Part shown: piece by piece, positions 11,642 through 23,651 of the stretch
Numbering within the stretch: the stretch's first letter is position 1
Layout: every line of letters starts with the position of its first letter
Source of the DNA: Sanderia malayensis
Lineage: Eukaryota > Cnidaria > Scyphozoa > Semaeostomeae > Pelagiidae
Length of the DNA: 64,000 bases
Reading direction: 5' to 3'
NCBI GenBank assembly: GCA_013076295.1
Contig: RQOL01000828.1
Location: forward strand, 3,841,219-3,905,218
Translations under genes and position numbers: made by a program
The notes under the pieces: model-generated
Database searches by the model: none
What the model was told of the DNA's origin: nothing
The model's input: the letters and a program-made list of their open reading frames with translations, nothing else

Positions 11642-14480
11642 GTTGGCTTTGTTCTCTGTCTTTTTGCTTCTTCCATAAACAAATTTCCGCGATCTCCCAT
11701 TAGCTTGCTTGTTCTCCCATACGTTTCTTGCCCCAATAGATTTTCTCTAATCTTGACCCTCCATATCTTTCGTTATTGATTCTCAACTCTCTTCAATCTC
11801 ACTAACTAATAAGCTTTCAATCACTTGATCTTCCTGTGACTACTGTCACAATTCTTCTTCTTTAACTTCATAATTTCAATTCGTCTTTGTTTTCTCCATC
11901 CACGATCTTCCGGTGGTGATCTTCCAGTGTTAATCTCAAATTGGTCATCTTTCATAATTATCTTCTTCAGATCTTCTCCTTCATTTTTACCACCACCCAG
12001 GAACCGAATCCACAAAACCAACCTTGACATTTCCTTTTTACCTCAAACACACCTGATTTACAAACTCGCATTTCGTTTCCGAACATCATAAACAAGATAT
12101 TATCTAATTACAAATGAAAAGTTAAAATTTCTCTGAGTAAATAAAGATCATTTTACATCTTGAAAACCGGCTGCAGAAATATACAGTTTGCAGAGTGAGC
12201 CATTTGGCCAAGTTTACACTCTATTTTATAGTTTACACTCTGAGCCAAGTTTACACTCTACTTAATTCAATATGTTGACAAATCTATGGACAGCTTGATT
12301 GAGTTCTCATAAATTAAGCAAGGAGACATTTAAATAAGTAATGGAAAGTTTAGCATGTGAATTATGAGGCTATTGCTGAATATAATGGATCTTAAATATC
12401 AACAATGTTCAAATCTCAAATTCTTATCCCACAAGTATGTTGTCTTGGCATGAGAAGCAGTGTTTTCTGGAACAATTTTTCGTTGTTTGATAATTGTCTG
12501 GGCACGCTCATACAGCTGCCACTAAAACTTTAAAACTTTAATTTATTATTTTGTTTGATTTTCTTCTGGTTGACATCATCCTTAATAATTCATCATCTTA
12601 TTACTGCCTGAGACACATTAGATTACAAATATTTCTCTCCAACAATACAAATGAAAATAGTCTTTAACGTTTTTGCAACCAACCACTATTTCATTTCGTT
12701 AAATTTTTTCATTTCATTCATCTTATATTAATTATTCATCGATATTGAATTTTTCTTAGTCTCCAAGAATAATTCTTGATGAGCTTCAATCAATTCCCAA
12801 CTTCCATAAAAGAAAACATTTAATGATAATGTCTTGTTTAAAAGGACATTTAATGACCATTTCTTGTTTCGTCCACCGATTAATTGCCGTATCTGAATGT
12901 GATCTAAGTAAAGCATGTCCTCGGCATGTGGGACTGTTAAGCAATGTGTCTTCAACTTAATTAAAGGATCACGCACGATTATCTTTATGATCAATTCTTC
13001 AATATTACGAATCAATACGACACAATAGACAGTGCCTCATCGTCAGATGAAACTTCAAAAAAGACCTTCAGTCTCTTTAAGTTGTTTATCATTCATAAAC
13101 GTAACTAATAGCTCATTCATCGGTATCTTAATATCTGTATTTCTTTAATTTCAGACCCTACCGAAGACCGAGCGACAAGAGGGACATTCAATTCCAATGC
13201 CTACGACATGATTATCGCACAGACCCACGCAGATGTGGTTTCTGCACATGCGCTAATTAAAAATGCTTTGACAATTGGTCGACTGATCATGACGGTAGCG
13301 AGACAACCAAAGGTTTGTGGTTCAAGTCCCGAATGCAATAGCCCCACAATAGTATACTTATCATTGCTGCAACGTCATGCGCCATGCGTATCGTGTTGCA
13401 ATAAGTCTGGCTTCCATTTGAAATGCGCATGTGTGCGACACTGTATTCCCACGTCTAATTCATCATAAACTCGACATGTGTACTTCACTGAACCTCCGCG
13501 TTCTTTCCGACGGCGGTCGCTGCCCGTGGTAAATGCTACTGGGAGTTTCTAGACGGCTTCATAACACGCTTCTTTCGGCCGGGGATAGAGCACTGGTCAC
13601 TCGTCCAGCGCAGCTTCGGCCTCGTTGGCTTGATCTCGATGTTCTGGCAAAACGATCTAAAAGGGGTGGGGAGCTTAGTAGCAGCCTCTCACGGGACGCA
13701 CTGACCCGCATGAGGAAGAGAGGATTTCGCTGTTTTGGCGAAATTTTTTCTTCCCTTGTTTGTTCCTCAGTGTTTGTTTAATATTCTTTTAAAATTGCAA
13801 CTTTTTACTTTATATATATAGTTTAACATTAACTGTTGAAGACAAAGCGAAAGTTTCCGAAGAAGTCTCGACCATGGTCTGTCGTACTTCTCTTGCAGAA
13901 GTTTTGCTGTCTCCAACGGATATGAATGCAAATCACTTGAATGAGATGCAACTCAAATCCATTTGAATACGAGATGTTCTAACCAACTGCACGTGGGAGC
14001 TATCGAGGTGCGCATGCGATATGCTGTCTTCTTGGTTCACCACAGTACCACCCACTGTTGATAGCGAAAATTGAGCTAAGCTTCAGCACAGAGTACTGCA
14101 ACGATATACTTGTGGACTGGACAAATGGTTTAATCAGCATTATGGTACACCAGGCGTTTGCGGTTCAAGCCCACGAGGTGGTAGATCAACTTTATACTAA
14201 TTAATAGATACACTATTAACTAGAATATAAATTGTCTATCTGAGATAATGAATATATTAGATTGTGATCGGCCACGGCAATGTAGCTGCGGCCGATTTGA
14301 ATGACGCTCAAAAAGACTGCGGGTCAATGCCAGTGGTTAATGAAAAATGAGGTAAGAAAAGGCGTGGCATAAAGTGGTATAAAGCAAAATTGTATATTAT
14401 CCTCATAGGAGATACGCCTGAAGCTCTGGAGAAATATGGAAACTCGCACAAAAGGAAACTTAGATTGAAGATGAATAAAA
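11642..14480. other. Intergenic, no gene recognised; scattered tRNA B-box-like sites
   Basis: No convincing gene. Two plus-strand sites match the tRNA B-box consensus (ggttcaagtcc near 13319 and ggttcaagccc near 14161) without a recognisable tRNA cloverleaf, suggesting old tRNA-derived SINE pieces. A more GC-rich patch at 13490-13740 has an 82-codon frame without motifs. Confidence 0.4.
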
Positions 14481-14515
14481 ATCACCCATGGGAATAATCA
14501 AATCCGAAGATAGGC

Positions 14516-14632
14516 AACCAAAATGAATTCCCTTGGGAATTAGCTGATTATTTAATTCCCAAGGGAATCCACATCTCATCTATGTAAAATGGATAACATC
14601 AATTCCCAGGGGAATTCATTTTAAGATCCCTA
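14516..14632. repeat. Cluster of GAATTCCC/GGGAATT palindromes
   Basis: Three copies of a palindromic core (aattcccttgggaatt, aattcccaagggaat, aattcccaggggaatt) occur within about 110 bases. The outer sequences aaaatgaattccc and gggaattcatttt are inverted copies, so the block can fold on itself. Confidence 0.65.
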
Positions 14633-14805
14633 ATTCCCCGGTAAGGCTTTTACTTTCAAGTGGGTCTTGATTTCAATTTACCCTTGCTCTGTCTTTCCCA
14701 GGTCCAGTTCCAACCACTTGGTCAAAGCAATCTTTCACAGAAGGTGGATATATATCGCTACTATTAATTTCTACGGAAAGAATCAACATTAATTTGGATG
14801 TCGCT

Positions 14806-14884
14806 TGCTGGGCCTGAACCCAAGACCTTCGGCACAACACAGCGAGGATTCTACCGCTTGGCCATAGAGGCCTTGCATAGAAGC
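14806..14884 (-). repeat. tRNA-derived SINE-like fragment
   Basis: On the minus strand the sequence reads ctatggccaagcggtagaat (a good RNA polymerase III A box) followed about 40 bases later by gggttcaggccc (B box). Spacing fits a tRNA-derived promoter, but acceptor-stem pairing is absent, so it is a SINE head or degenerate tRNA rather than a working tRNA gene. Confidence 0.4.
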
Positions 14885-15636
14885 GGAGTATATGTAGTGC
14901 ACAATAAAAACCTGTATAAAAGGACCAGTCACTTCCAGGCGCTATTTCTGCTCAAAACAATAGAAGAAACAACAGCATATTGTATTTGAACAAAAGGCTG
15001 CATGAAAGGCCATGGCAACCTTACAGCAATGATTTGCACCAGGTGAGCGAAAAATAAGTCGAAAACGTCTTTTACCAAAACAAATTATGTCTATATCAAG
15101 CTAATTATACATTCACGAATTTATATTAAATGCTTAGTTAACATATGTGGAGGTTAGTAAAGGTTTATATTGAAAAAGTAAATTTAGAAGTCTAATTTTT
15201 TCCTTGAAGAATTATCTTATAAGTGCAACATTCATATATATTCATACATATTTTAATTAATTAATTAAAGTGGATAAAAAATAACCGACTATTAAATGGA
15301 TTATCTCCTTAAAATCACAAAATGACCAAAACAAGGCATGATTGTACCATGACAATATCTAAAATGTCATGAACCATGACAATATCTAAAATATTAAAAG
15401 TTCAACAAGTAAAGGTACTGTCCTAAAGTGAAGTTTGAGTTTTACCTCGAAAAATATACCTATATAAGGGAGAAATTTCTTAGCAGCAATGAGATTAAAT
15501 AAGTTTTATAGAAGATTTGATATATGAGAAATTATTCTAATCGCTCTGACAAGAATATCTGCATAGCACACGAATTAAAACAGATACCGTTCAGAGTTAT
15601 AAAAACGAAATTGAGGCTTACCTGTTCAAAACGAGG

Positions 15637-18600
15637 TTAGAGTTTTTGTAGGTATGTGGTTGGTACGTAGCCTTCTTCGCTTCCCCTGGCAACCAATGTC
15701 CAGCCACCTCCGTCGTCATCTTCAACAACAACCAGCTCCTCCCCAGCGGACACTGTAAGCTCCCCTTCTGAGCCCGCTACGATGAAACAAACCAAAGTTA
15801 CAACAGAATTTACTCTCTACATTCTCCACAGCATTTATACTACATTATACAACACTCTGAATTGAAAGAAAGTATTCACAATCCAAGTATAATCTTGGAT
15901 TGCAGTTTGCAAACCAAATAGTTATTCGCTGATTTACACGCAAACTTGTAAAGAACTAAAAAAATTTAATTCAAAAACAAACATGAATATAGGGACAAGA
16001 CAAGGGAACTTAGTCCTTCCAGTCCAGAAAGAATTCAGGTTCTCACCTAACGCAAAAAATGGTCAGAGAAGATGGGAAAATGGTTATAAACAGCTGAGTT
16101 TATATGTAAGTGGGGGCTGCTCAGGTATGTAACAATACTTGTTGATAATACAGGGCTGAAGACGTAATAAGTTCTGCGTAACAAGCTGATTAATTGAAAT
16201 GAAACAATACAAAGCTATGACAATTCAAAAATCACCAATTTTCTCACCTTGAAAATCATAAATAACAGAACATTTCGGCTCATCAAATTCATCAGCCTGC
16301 GGAGTGACGGTTGACGGCGGAGGAGGAGCAGGCGGTGGTGCCGCCTGTCCATCATTTGAATTTGATTGAGCATCGTTCATCGGAGGGCCGCTGCCATTGG
16401 CCTGCTCATTAGAATGTGCGCTGGAGACACTCGCCGATGATGCGGAGTTGCTAAGCTTTACAGGTTGCGCAGGAGCAGCCGTCTGCTCGACACTGGCTAA
16501 GTAACACTACAATAAAAACACAATGAGCAATTACACATATGTTTACAGTTACATAAAATGCTATCTAAAAACATCAGTGGTCAATGCAGATCTGTATACA
16601 TCAATGTAGGTTATAGGTCGTGGGTCATAAGTTAAAGACCAAAGGTCAGGTCAGCAAATAATGGGTCATAGGCCAAATATCATGGTTGATAAGCCAAAGG
16701 TCAAACTAATTTGATTTAGTTACAATGAGTATATTGCATTACTCTTATTTGATGTCAATACAGAGTGCATGCAACATCAGGTAAGGTTCTTCTCCATCAC
16801 CTCATGTGATATAGCTACATATGACACGTGTATGTGAAATAAAAAGGCTTCGAATGACAAGAGGGTCAGGTGTGAAAGGTCACAAATAAAGTAATTGGAA
16901 ATCAAGATTACCCTGTATTGATGAAGCAATGCGTTGACTCTATCAACGTCCTTAGCGTTGTTTTCAAGCTGAGACTGAATTGTCTGACGATCACCTCCAA
17001 ACTGTTGAACTGTATCAGAGATTTTCATCATTCCGTCCCTAAAAATAAAGAAATAAAGATAGTAGTAATGGCTATCAGTAGAATAGTGGTTATCTGGGTA
17101 GTATTAGTTATCAGAAGTGATCCAGCGAAGGTTTTTACCTTGCCTTGGTGAGCTGACTAGCTTGCTCTTCCAGTTCCTTGATTTTCTTGTGAAATTTTTT
17201 TCGTCTTTGTTCCGGTGGCAATTCGCTGAAATCATTCGCATATTCCTCCTGATTCAATACATTTTTCTGAGAATATAAGAAATCGACATAAATGCCATTT
17301 TTAAAACGTTAATCATTAATCCACAGCTGCCAGCCCGAAACAGAACCAAAAAGTGAAGAAAATAATATCAAATTAAAGTGAAACTTTGCGAGCCTAAAAG
17401 TTGAGCTCGAGCAAAACTGAATAACTAATTTTATTGACTATTCACGTTTTTTAACTCCTGGACATAAAATACCCTGGATTTAATTTTCAGGATTGAACGC
17501 AGTAAACTAAAAAAGCATTTGTTTTGAAACCACTCAAGTAATCATTTTGACTTCAATTTTCGATCTTTAAAGTTAAAAAACTTCGCGTGCGTACCTTTTC
17601 ACGGCTGGTAAAGAGTCGACTTTTCTTCTCGTGGACAGTTTTGATTCTTGTCGGTTTCGGTGACCTCTGGAGTTGGCCTTGCTGGGACTTCCCCGATTCT
17701 TCAAAGGGAATCTCCACTGGCACCGGGTTTCCAGTCTTGTAAATGTCGATGAGTGTCAGGGAATCCTTAAAAAGGTCAAAAACCAAAGGTCGTGTCAAAC
17801 GATGGTATGATAAAAGCAACGCAATACACAAGGTAGTAGCACACAGTCAATGTTCTTCAACATCATATCAGAGTGCAGCCGTTGTAGGCTGTACGTTGCT
17901 GGTAACATACATTCGCATGTCTGCGTTGAAATACCCATTCTCAACTAACTTTCAGGTCAAATAAACGAAAAATCCAATCCTTGAACCTTTGTGAAGCAAA
18001 AAGAGAAAAATATCAAGAACTGGACAGGTATTCTGGTGGTACCAACCTTCTTAGGATCGCAAACGTCTGCAGCGGTGTCCATACCTTCAAGGCATTTGTT
18101 TATGATTGGGATAATGACTCGTTGTGACTCTGTAAACTGTCTGAAGAAGTTTTGCAGCTTATCAATTCGGTTCTCCTCAGCAGATTGCATCTTATCCTTT
18201 ATAAACAACAAAACAGATTACTCAATCCATTTCAAGCTACAAAACTACATTACTACTGTATTACCCTTCTTAACTTGATCAAGTCTTTGCTCCAAACGAG
18301 AGATTTACAGTCTGATAAAAACGTTGCAATCAAAGCATCACTTACATCTATTATCCTTGGCAAATCAGCATCATAAAACAGAGTTTGAGCGTTGTTAAAT
18401 GCTTCCAGCGCTGCCAAATACTCAGACTTGGCTCGCTCAGCAATCTGGCCTTTATCTTTTGAAATATTACTATACTAAAAAAATGAAAAATCTTGTTTTA
18501 TACGATTTCTTCATAAGTATATACACAATGAAATATTGATACGAATTATTGAGGCTTAAAATTGCTAACTGTATTAGTTAACCAGGTTAACCAATTCGAC

Positions 18601-21341
18601 TATATAAACATCGCAATGTTAATTCCATCGCTCAAACGCGTAGCCTGTTTTCGCCTTTGAGCGATACTCCCAAATTCGGTGCTTATCACAAAGCACTTGC
18701 GTATAATGCGTGCGTAAGATGCAAACTTGCAAGTTACTGCGCAGCTGTACCGCACACGTTCACAAATATACAAACCGCTATTGGCAGAAACCTACATATA
18801 GCGGACACAATAGACAAAGATTTTTGTCCCAAAGCAGCCCTCATACAATGAACATTTTTTACAACAGACAAAACCATCGATTGCAGAGCTGTTTGTTATA
18901 TGGAGATTGCACTGTATGTGTAAAATCCAGGTTGCCGTACAAGACATTCCATGGACCAATAAAATTATGATCTTTTAGTACCTAGATAGTTTAATGGCTA
19001 GCCTGAAAGGATATATATATGTTTAGGTGAAAAATTTCAGAATTTAAATCCCAAGTTTTAAATTCTGAACTAACCTTAAGAATCTGGGCCTTGGTCAGAT
19101 CCATGCTATTTGAAGCTGTTTCAAATTGTTTCACAGCAATGTCTGATTCTTGACTGGCCTTTTCATACTCCTTCTTGGCCTAATGATTAAAAATATGAGC
19201 AATATTGTTATCATATCACAACCATTGTGGCAAAAATAAAAAATACATTGAATAAGAATGCGAGCAACAACACAATTAATAATCATCTTGGTTTACAGTT
19301 TACCGTCTTCAAAATACTAGTTTAATTATGCATATCTTTGTTAATTCAAATAGAGTTATGCATATTTAGAGCTGTTGTGCACGGTAGAAGTTATTGGAAA
19401 CCATAAAAAAAGTATTTCTAACCACATTCTCTAAATGATGTCAGCCAACACCCTTTCTACTCAAACTTTAAATTGTTTTGTCAATTTTTGAAAAAGTCTC
19501 ATTTATCAAAAATTGCTCTCTATATTTTGCAAATTACTACAGCTCCCATTAGCAGACACAGGTCTGTTCTATGTATATCTATGCATATTTATGTAAACGT
19601 ATGTAAATTTATGCATATTTGTGTATATTTTAGCACAAATGTTCAGGTAGAAAGGCAAACAAAACACAATACTCACATTCTGCATCTGTTTGTATTCACC
19701 ATCCAGCTTTGCTTTTATGTCATTCAATTCTGAAATGTGCTAAAGGGATTAAAAAGACGTTATGCCATTTTACACGCATTTAACAACTCAAAGCAAACCA
19801 ACCAATTTGAAATCAACAAAAAATGAACCTTTTTCCTGTCTGACTTGGAATCAGACACAAGCCCATGCATCTCTTTGAAAATGGTATCTAACAATGTCTC
19901 ACTGATTCTTTCATGCTGTCCTGCGTAGTCTTCTACCTCTTTTAACAGACCTTTGAATGCTTTTAAGTAGCTGTATGATAAGTCATCTTCCTCCTTCTTT
20001 TTGAATTGATATTGCTTCACTAATTTTCTAAAATCAGAAAACGTTAAACCAGATTGAGTTTAAGGATGTGAAAAACAGTTCACAACCAGACTGCAAAGAT
20101 TGGTAGATCTGCTTCTTTTGAAATTATATTGTTCTGTTGTTCTTCTATTGTTCTATTGCTCTTTTATTGCTATTTATTGTTCTTTTATTGCTATTTATTG
20201 TTCTTTTATTGACATTTATTATTTTTTTATTGCTATTTATTGTTAAATCCTTTGTATTTTAAGCATGGTATGTTTTGCATTCAAGAACAGACCTTTTGAA
20301 TGACATATCATCAAGTAACACATTCAGTAGTTATCAACTTCTTGCCTGGATATATCTCAAAAATTGTTCAAATTCAACAAGAAATATAAAGTAGGCGTGG
20401 GCAAGGGTCTGGCACACAAACATTTACCATTACTAAAAGATGTGGCACTTGAACGCTCCTTTTTTTCTTCACACGCTTCATACCTGGCAGTGCCATTACA
20501 CACCCTGGCATTATTAAAATGTCTAAGTTGGAAAAATGTTGAGCTTACAGGGGTTGGCTCCATAGTAACTCTTCCAGGGTTAGAAAAATTTGGTTGAATT
20601 TGAAGAAGAGATCAAGTAACAAAAGCTTGAAATAAAGTTAACTGTGGCAAGCATTCTGTCCCTCCCACTGTTTTGTTTCAGAGAAAATCTCCAGCAACCA
20701 ATAAAGGAAGGACATTGAGAGAATTTTGTGGAGAAATAGAAAACAGGAAACACAATGAAGTTAATATTGCTAATGTTAGTGTATATTACTTACAACAAGG
20801 AAGTATTTTTGTCTGGCCCAGTTTGAACATCACGTTACAGAAACAGAATGATTACCTGAGGGACTTTGAGTAGTCTTGTTCTATGCGAGCACGTTCCTTG
20901 ATAAAATTAGCGCATTTGTCAACAAAATCGATGCCTTGCTGTGTGTGTTTCCATACCGCCTCTCGCTGGTCCTAAAACAAATCAAACACAGAACTGCTCG
21001 AGCCTTGTTGTCGTCTTGTCTTTGTGCAGCAAGGGAGGAGGGGAATTTAATGGGATTATCAAAGCGCTCAATTCACTTTACAGTGATATGTAGTTATTAA
21101 AGTAATAAGAAAAACAGCTTCTACAATCTTAAAGATGTTATTGACGCCGTACTGGACCGCATAAGGGTATTGAAGCACAAGAAAAAGGCGGAATAAGACT
21201 GACAGGGAAACAATTTTAACTGACAACTAATTTATACTGGACAATAGTTTTGGACACGGCCTAACTAAAGTAGGCAACTAAAGTAAGCCGATAATGGTAT
21301 AAATTGCGATGACTTACCCACAGTTCACGTCCCCAGCTCAT
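15637..21341 (-). CDS. CIP4/FBP17/TOCA-1-type F-BAR, HR1 and SH3 protein
   Basis: A membrane-curving adaptor linking Cdc42 to WASP-family actin nucleation and endocytosis (family knowledge). Twelve coding exons: 21318-21341, 20856-20971, 19829-20027, 19677-19739, 19075-19179, 18346-18474, 18047-18196, 17595-17765, 17139-17266, 16912-17038, 16248-16506 and 15637-15776; all phases join, giving 536 aa. The start MSWGRELW is the usual F-BAR opening. Residues 1-265 are the F-BAR domain (KCANFIKERARIEQDYSKSL, then KLVKQYQ, DYAGQHERISE and IIPIINKCLEGM). Residues about 330-404 form the HR1 coiled coil that binds Cdc42 (FSELPPEQRRKKFHKKIKEL). A Ser/Pro-rich linker carries a PPPPAPPP-type run. The C-terminal SH3 (about 475-534) has YDFQ, GELTVSAGEEL, DGGGWTLV and GYVPTTYL. 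It is the single pro-orthologue type of the vertebrate TRIP10/FNBP1/FNBP1L trio, so no specific symbol is given. Confidence 0.93.
16600..16710. repeat. AGGTCA/GGGTCA-rich tandem repeat in an intron
   Basis: Within intron 10 of the F-BAR gene, variants of 'gggtcataagttaaaggcc' and 'aaaggtcaggtca' recur about five times. Each unit contains an RGGTCA hexamer, the nuclear-receptor half site. It may be just a minisatellite. Confidence 0.5.
20140..20250. repeat. Tandem repeat of ttgttcttttattgctattta
   Basis: About five copies of a roughly 21-base T-rich unit in intron 2 of the F-BAR gene. No coding content. Confidence 0.8.
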
Positions 21342-22508
21342 AGTGAATTTTCCTAGAGTTCAAAATCGTGTGGAATTATGAATAATCACACGAAGAAATT
21401 ATCGACATTAAATGGCTAAATTGAACATATATAAATGATGGATGACACAGACAGACAGACTTCTATTTCTTTGCGGCTTCCTGCTTCTTCCAGCACCTCG
21501 ATCCAGACCTTTGACGTCACAGCACTTGATGGAGATCTCGAAGGAGGCAAAACAAGTTCCAACTGATGTTTTCATTGAATTGGCATGCTAATTAAATTGT
21601 CATACCCCAGTTAATGCATTGAAAACGCATCCTGGGAAAAGATCGATATCGATAAGAATCGTATGCCCAAGTAATATCCCCGAATTTTGGCAGGAATAAC
21701 CCTGCAAAGTAGCAAACATGAATAGGTGGATCGAGTCAAGGGAACAAACAATTTCCTAGTTATTTAAAACATGATACTTTAACAAAATATATTCAAGCCA
21801 AGAAGCAAATTAGATTTGGCCATTTCCGTTAAATTTTAGCAAACACAGTTTCTATTATGCATTGTGAGGCTAATTGTTAGTTAACGTATCTATGCTACAA
21901 TGTGAAATACGAAATGAAGTCCAAATGTCTAGACTGAACATTAAACTATGCATATTACTGTTGAATGTTAAGAATAAAATCATCATCTATTTTGTATTAA
22001 TTAATATTCTGTAATTATATATTGCTAATATAAATGAACGAGCCCAGCTCTGTCGAATAAACATCTATTATTAATCAAATACAGTGTTATTACACACCCA
22101 ACTAAACCTTTCAAAAAATTGCTGTTCCATTAAGCACATGCTTCCTTGGGTGTATATTTCATCTTCAAATGCTACATTTTCAACATCAGCTGCTATAAAT
22201 TATAAGCTCCAATTTGAAGGTTCGATCTTATGCTCTTTCAAATCCATTTTATCTGCAGCTTAAAGTTATGCGAGTAAATTCCTGCACTTGTTGACCAAAA
22301 TTTTATCTCTTCTAAACTCTGTCTGGTCCATGTTGTGAATCATTATCTCTTAAAAGCAAGCTTTCCTTTACAAGCATTAATTAACCCTTGTTGTTTTGAA
22401 AAATTCTTTGATTTACAGCATTAATCAATATCCCTTAATCTTTCCTTAAATATCTTTTCAAATACTCGTCAACTACATACTTTTCTGGCATCATTTTTCA
22501 CTGCCACT
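21342..22508. other. Intergenic between F-BAR gene promoter and G-alpha 3' end
   Basis: This holds the presumed promoter and 5' untranslated region of the F-BAR gene on the right of its ATG and the 3' flank of the G-alpha gene. No gene or clear repeat was recognised. Confidence 0.5.
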
Positions 22509-23651
22509 CTAGAATGGAGGCAATACACCAATCTTTCTAAGATGTTCCCTTTGTATAATAAATTTACAACTATTAAAGATTTTTTCGATATTTTTTGTAT
22601 CAATGGCACAGGTGAAGTGTGGGAAACAATCATGGTTTTTATGCACTGTGCTTTTATTTTCACTTGTTATGCTCAGGAATAGATCCCTGATAAAAAACTT
22701 GGCTCTCATAACTTCATCGGGGCTGTCTCTAACAGTCTTTTCTGGAGTCTTATAGCGAATATATTCCGGATAATAATCCTCCAGCTTGGATTTTCCAGCC
22801 ATGATTTTGTCATTCAATAGATCTTGTTTATTTAAGAAAAGTATGATAGCGACATTACACAGGAACCTGTTGTTCCATACCAATGAAAATAGTTCCATGC
22901 TCTCTTTCAGTCTGTTACGGGTTTTATCTTCGCGCAAAGCAATATCATAACTACTGCAAGCCACAACGAAAATAATAGCAGTAACATCGTTGAAACATTG
23001 AATCCACTTTCGCCGCTGATCTCTCTGCCCTCCAACATCAAACATATGAAAATGAACTTTTTCACCCGATTTTCCAACCTGGAATCGCGTCTCGGTTATT
23101 TCTGTGGTCATAACACGACATCGAAGAATATCTTGATCATTTGGCAAGTAACTTTGATTTCTTATCTCATCTATTCTTTCGAAAAAATACTGTGCACTAT
23201 CAATCAACTGGTACTCGTTTGATCGCTGAAAACATAGCTGGAACCCCTCGTCGGCCCACAAATGCTTCACATGAGTATAGAATTCATCAGGGTAAGAAAA
23301 ATCTGAACAGGTTGCGTATTGAAGAATCCATTTTGCTCTGTGATAATTCTCCCTTTCGCGTAGATCAACACCAGGATCTATAGTTTTCATTGCCTTGAGG
23401 ATAGTTATGACTGCTTCGCATATATTGCTTCTAATATAACTCACCATCTGTAGTCGTTCTTCGTCACAGAAGCCATCTTTGTGCAATATTTTCATTTGCT
23501 TCACGAGGGTGCTTTTTCCACTCTCTCCTGCTCCGAGCAATAAAAGCCTGTGTATTCTTCTATATATAATATTTTGGCTCGCCAAATAACTATCAATTTC
23601 TTTACTGCGTAAACCAGCCGCATCCTCTTTGAATACTGGACAGCAGCTCAT
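22509..23651 (-). CDS. Intronless G-protein alpha subunit, Gs-like
   Basis: A 380-aa heterotrimeric G-protein alpha subunit in one exon. Guanine-nucleotide motifs are intact: P-loop GAGESGKST (40-48), switch I arginine in DILRCRVMT, switch [14 protein letters not shown] with the GTPase glutamine, NKQD in LFLNKQDLL, and the TCA motif in HFTCAIDT. Blocks such as [20 protein letters not shown] and [17 protein letters not shown], and the length, place it with G-alpha-s, which activates adenylyl cyclase. Odd features: the N-terminus is MSCCPVF, giving two palmitoylation-type cysteines; the C-terminus is [10 protein letters not shown] instead of the LRQYELL type, so receptor coupling should differ; and it has no introns, as expected of an expressed retrocopy. 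No stop or frameshift disrupts it, so it is under selection or young. Next to it are the divergent F-BAR and CCDC18 genes, with no functional link. Confidence 0.9.
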   Translation of the reverse strand: MSCCPVFKEDAAGLRSKEIDSYLASQNIIYRRIHRLLLLGAGESGKSTLVKQMKILHKDGFCDEERLQMVSYIRSNICEAVITILKAMKTIDPGVDLRERENYHRAKWILQYATCSDFSYPDEFYTHVKHLWADEGFQLCFQRSNEYQLIDSAQYFFERIDEIRNQSYLPNDQDILRCRVMTTEITETRFQVGKSGEKVHFHMFDVGGQRDQRRKWIQCFNDVTAIIFVVACSSYDIALREDKTRNRLKESMELFSLVWNNRFLCNVAIILFLNKQDLLNDKIMAGKSKLEDYYPEYIRYKTPEKTVRDSPDEVMRAKFFIRDLFLSITSENKSTVHKNHDCFPHFTCAIDTKNIEKIFNSCKFIIQREHLRKIGVLPPF

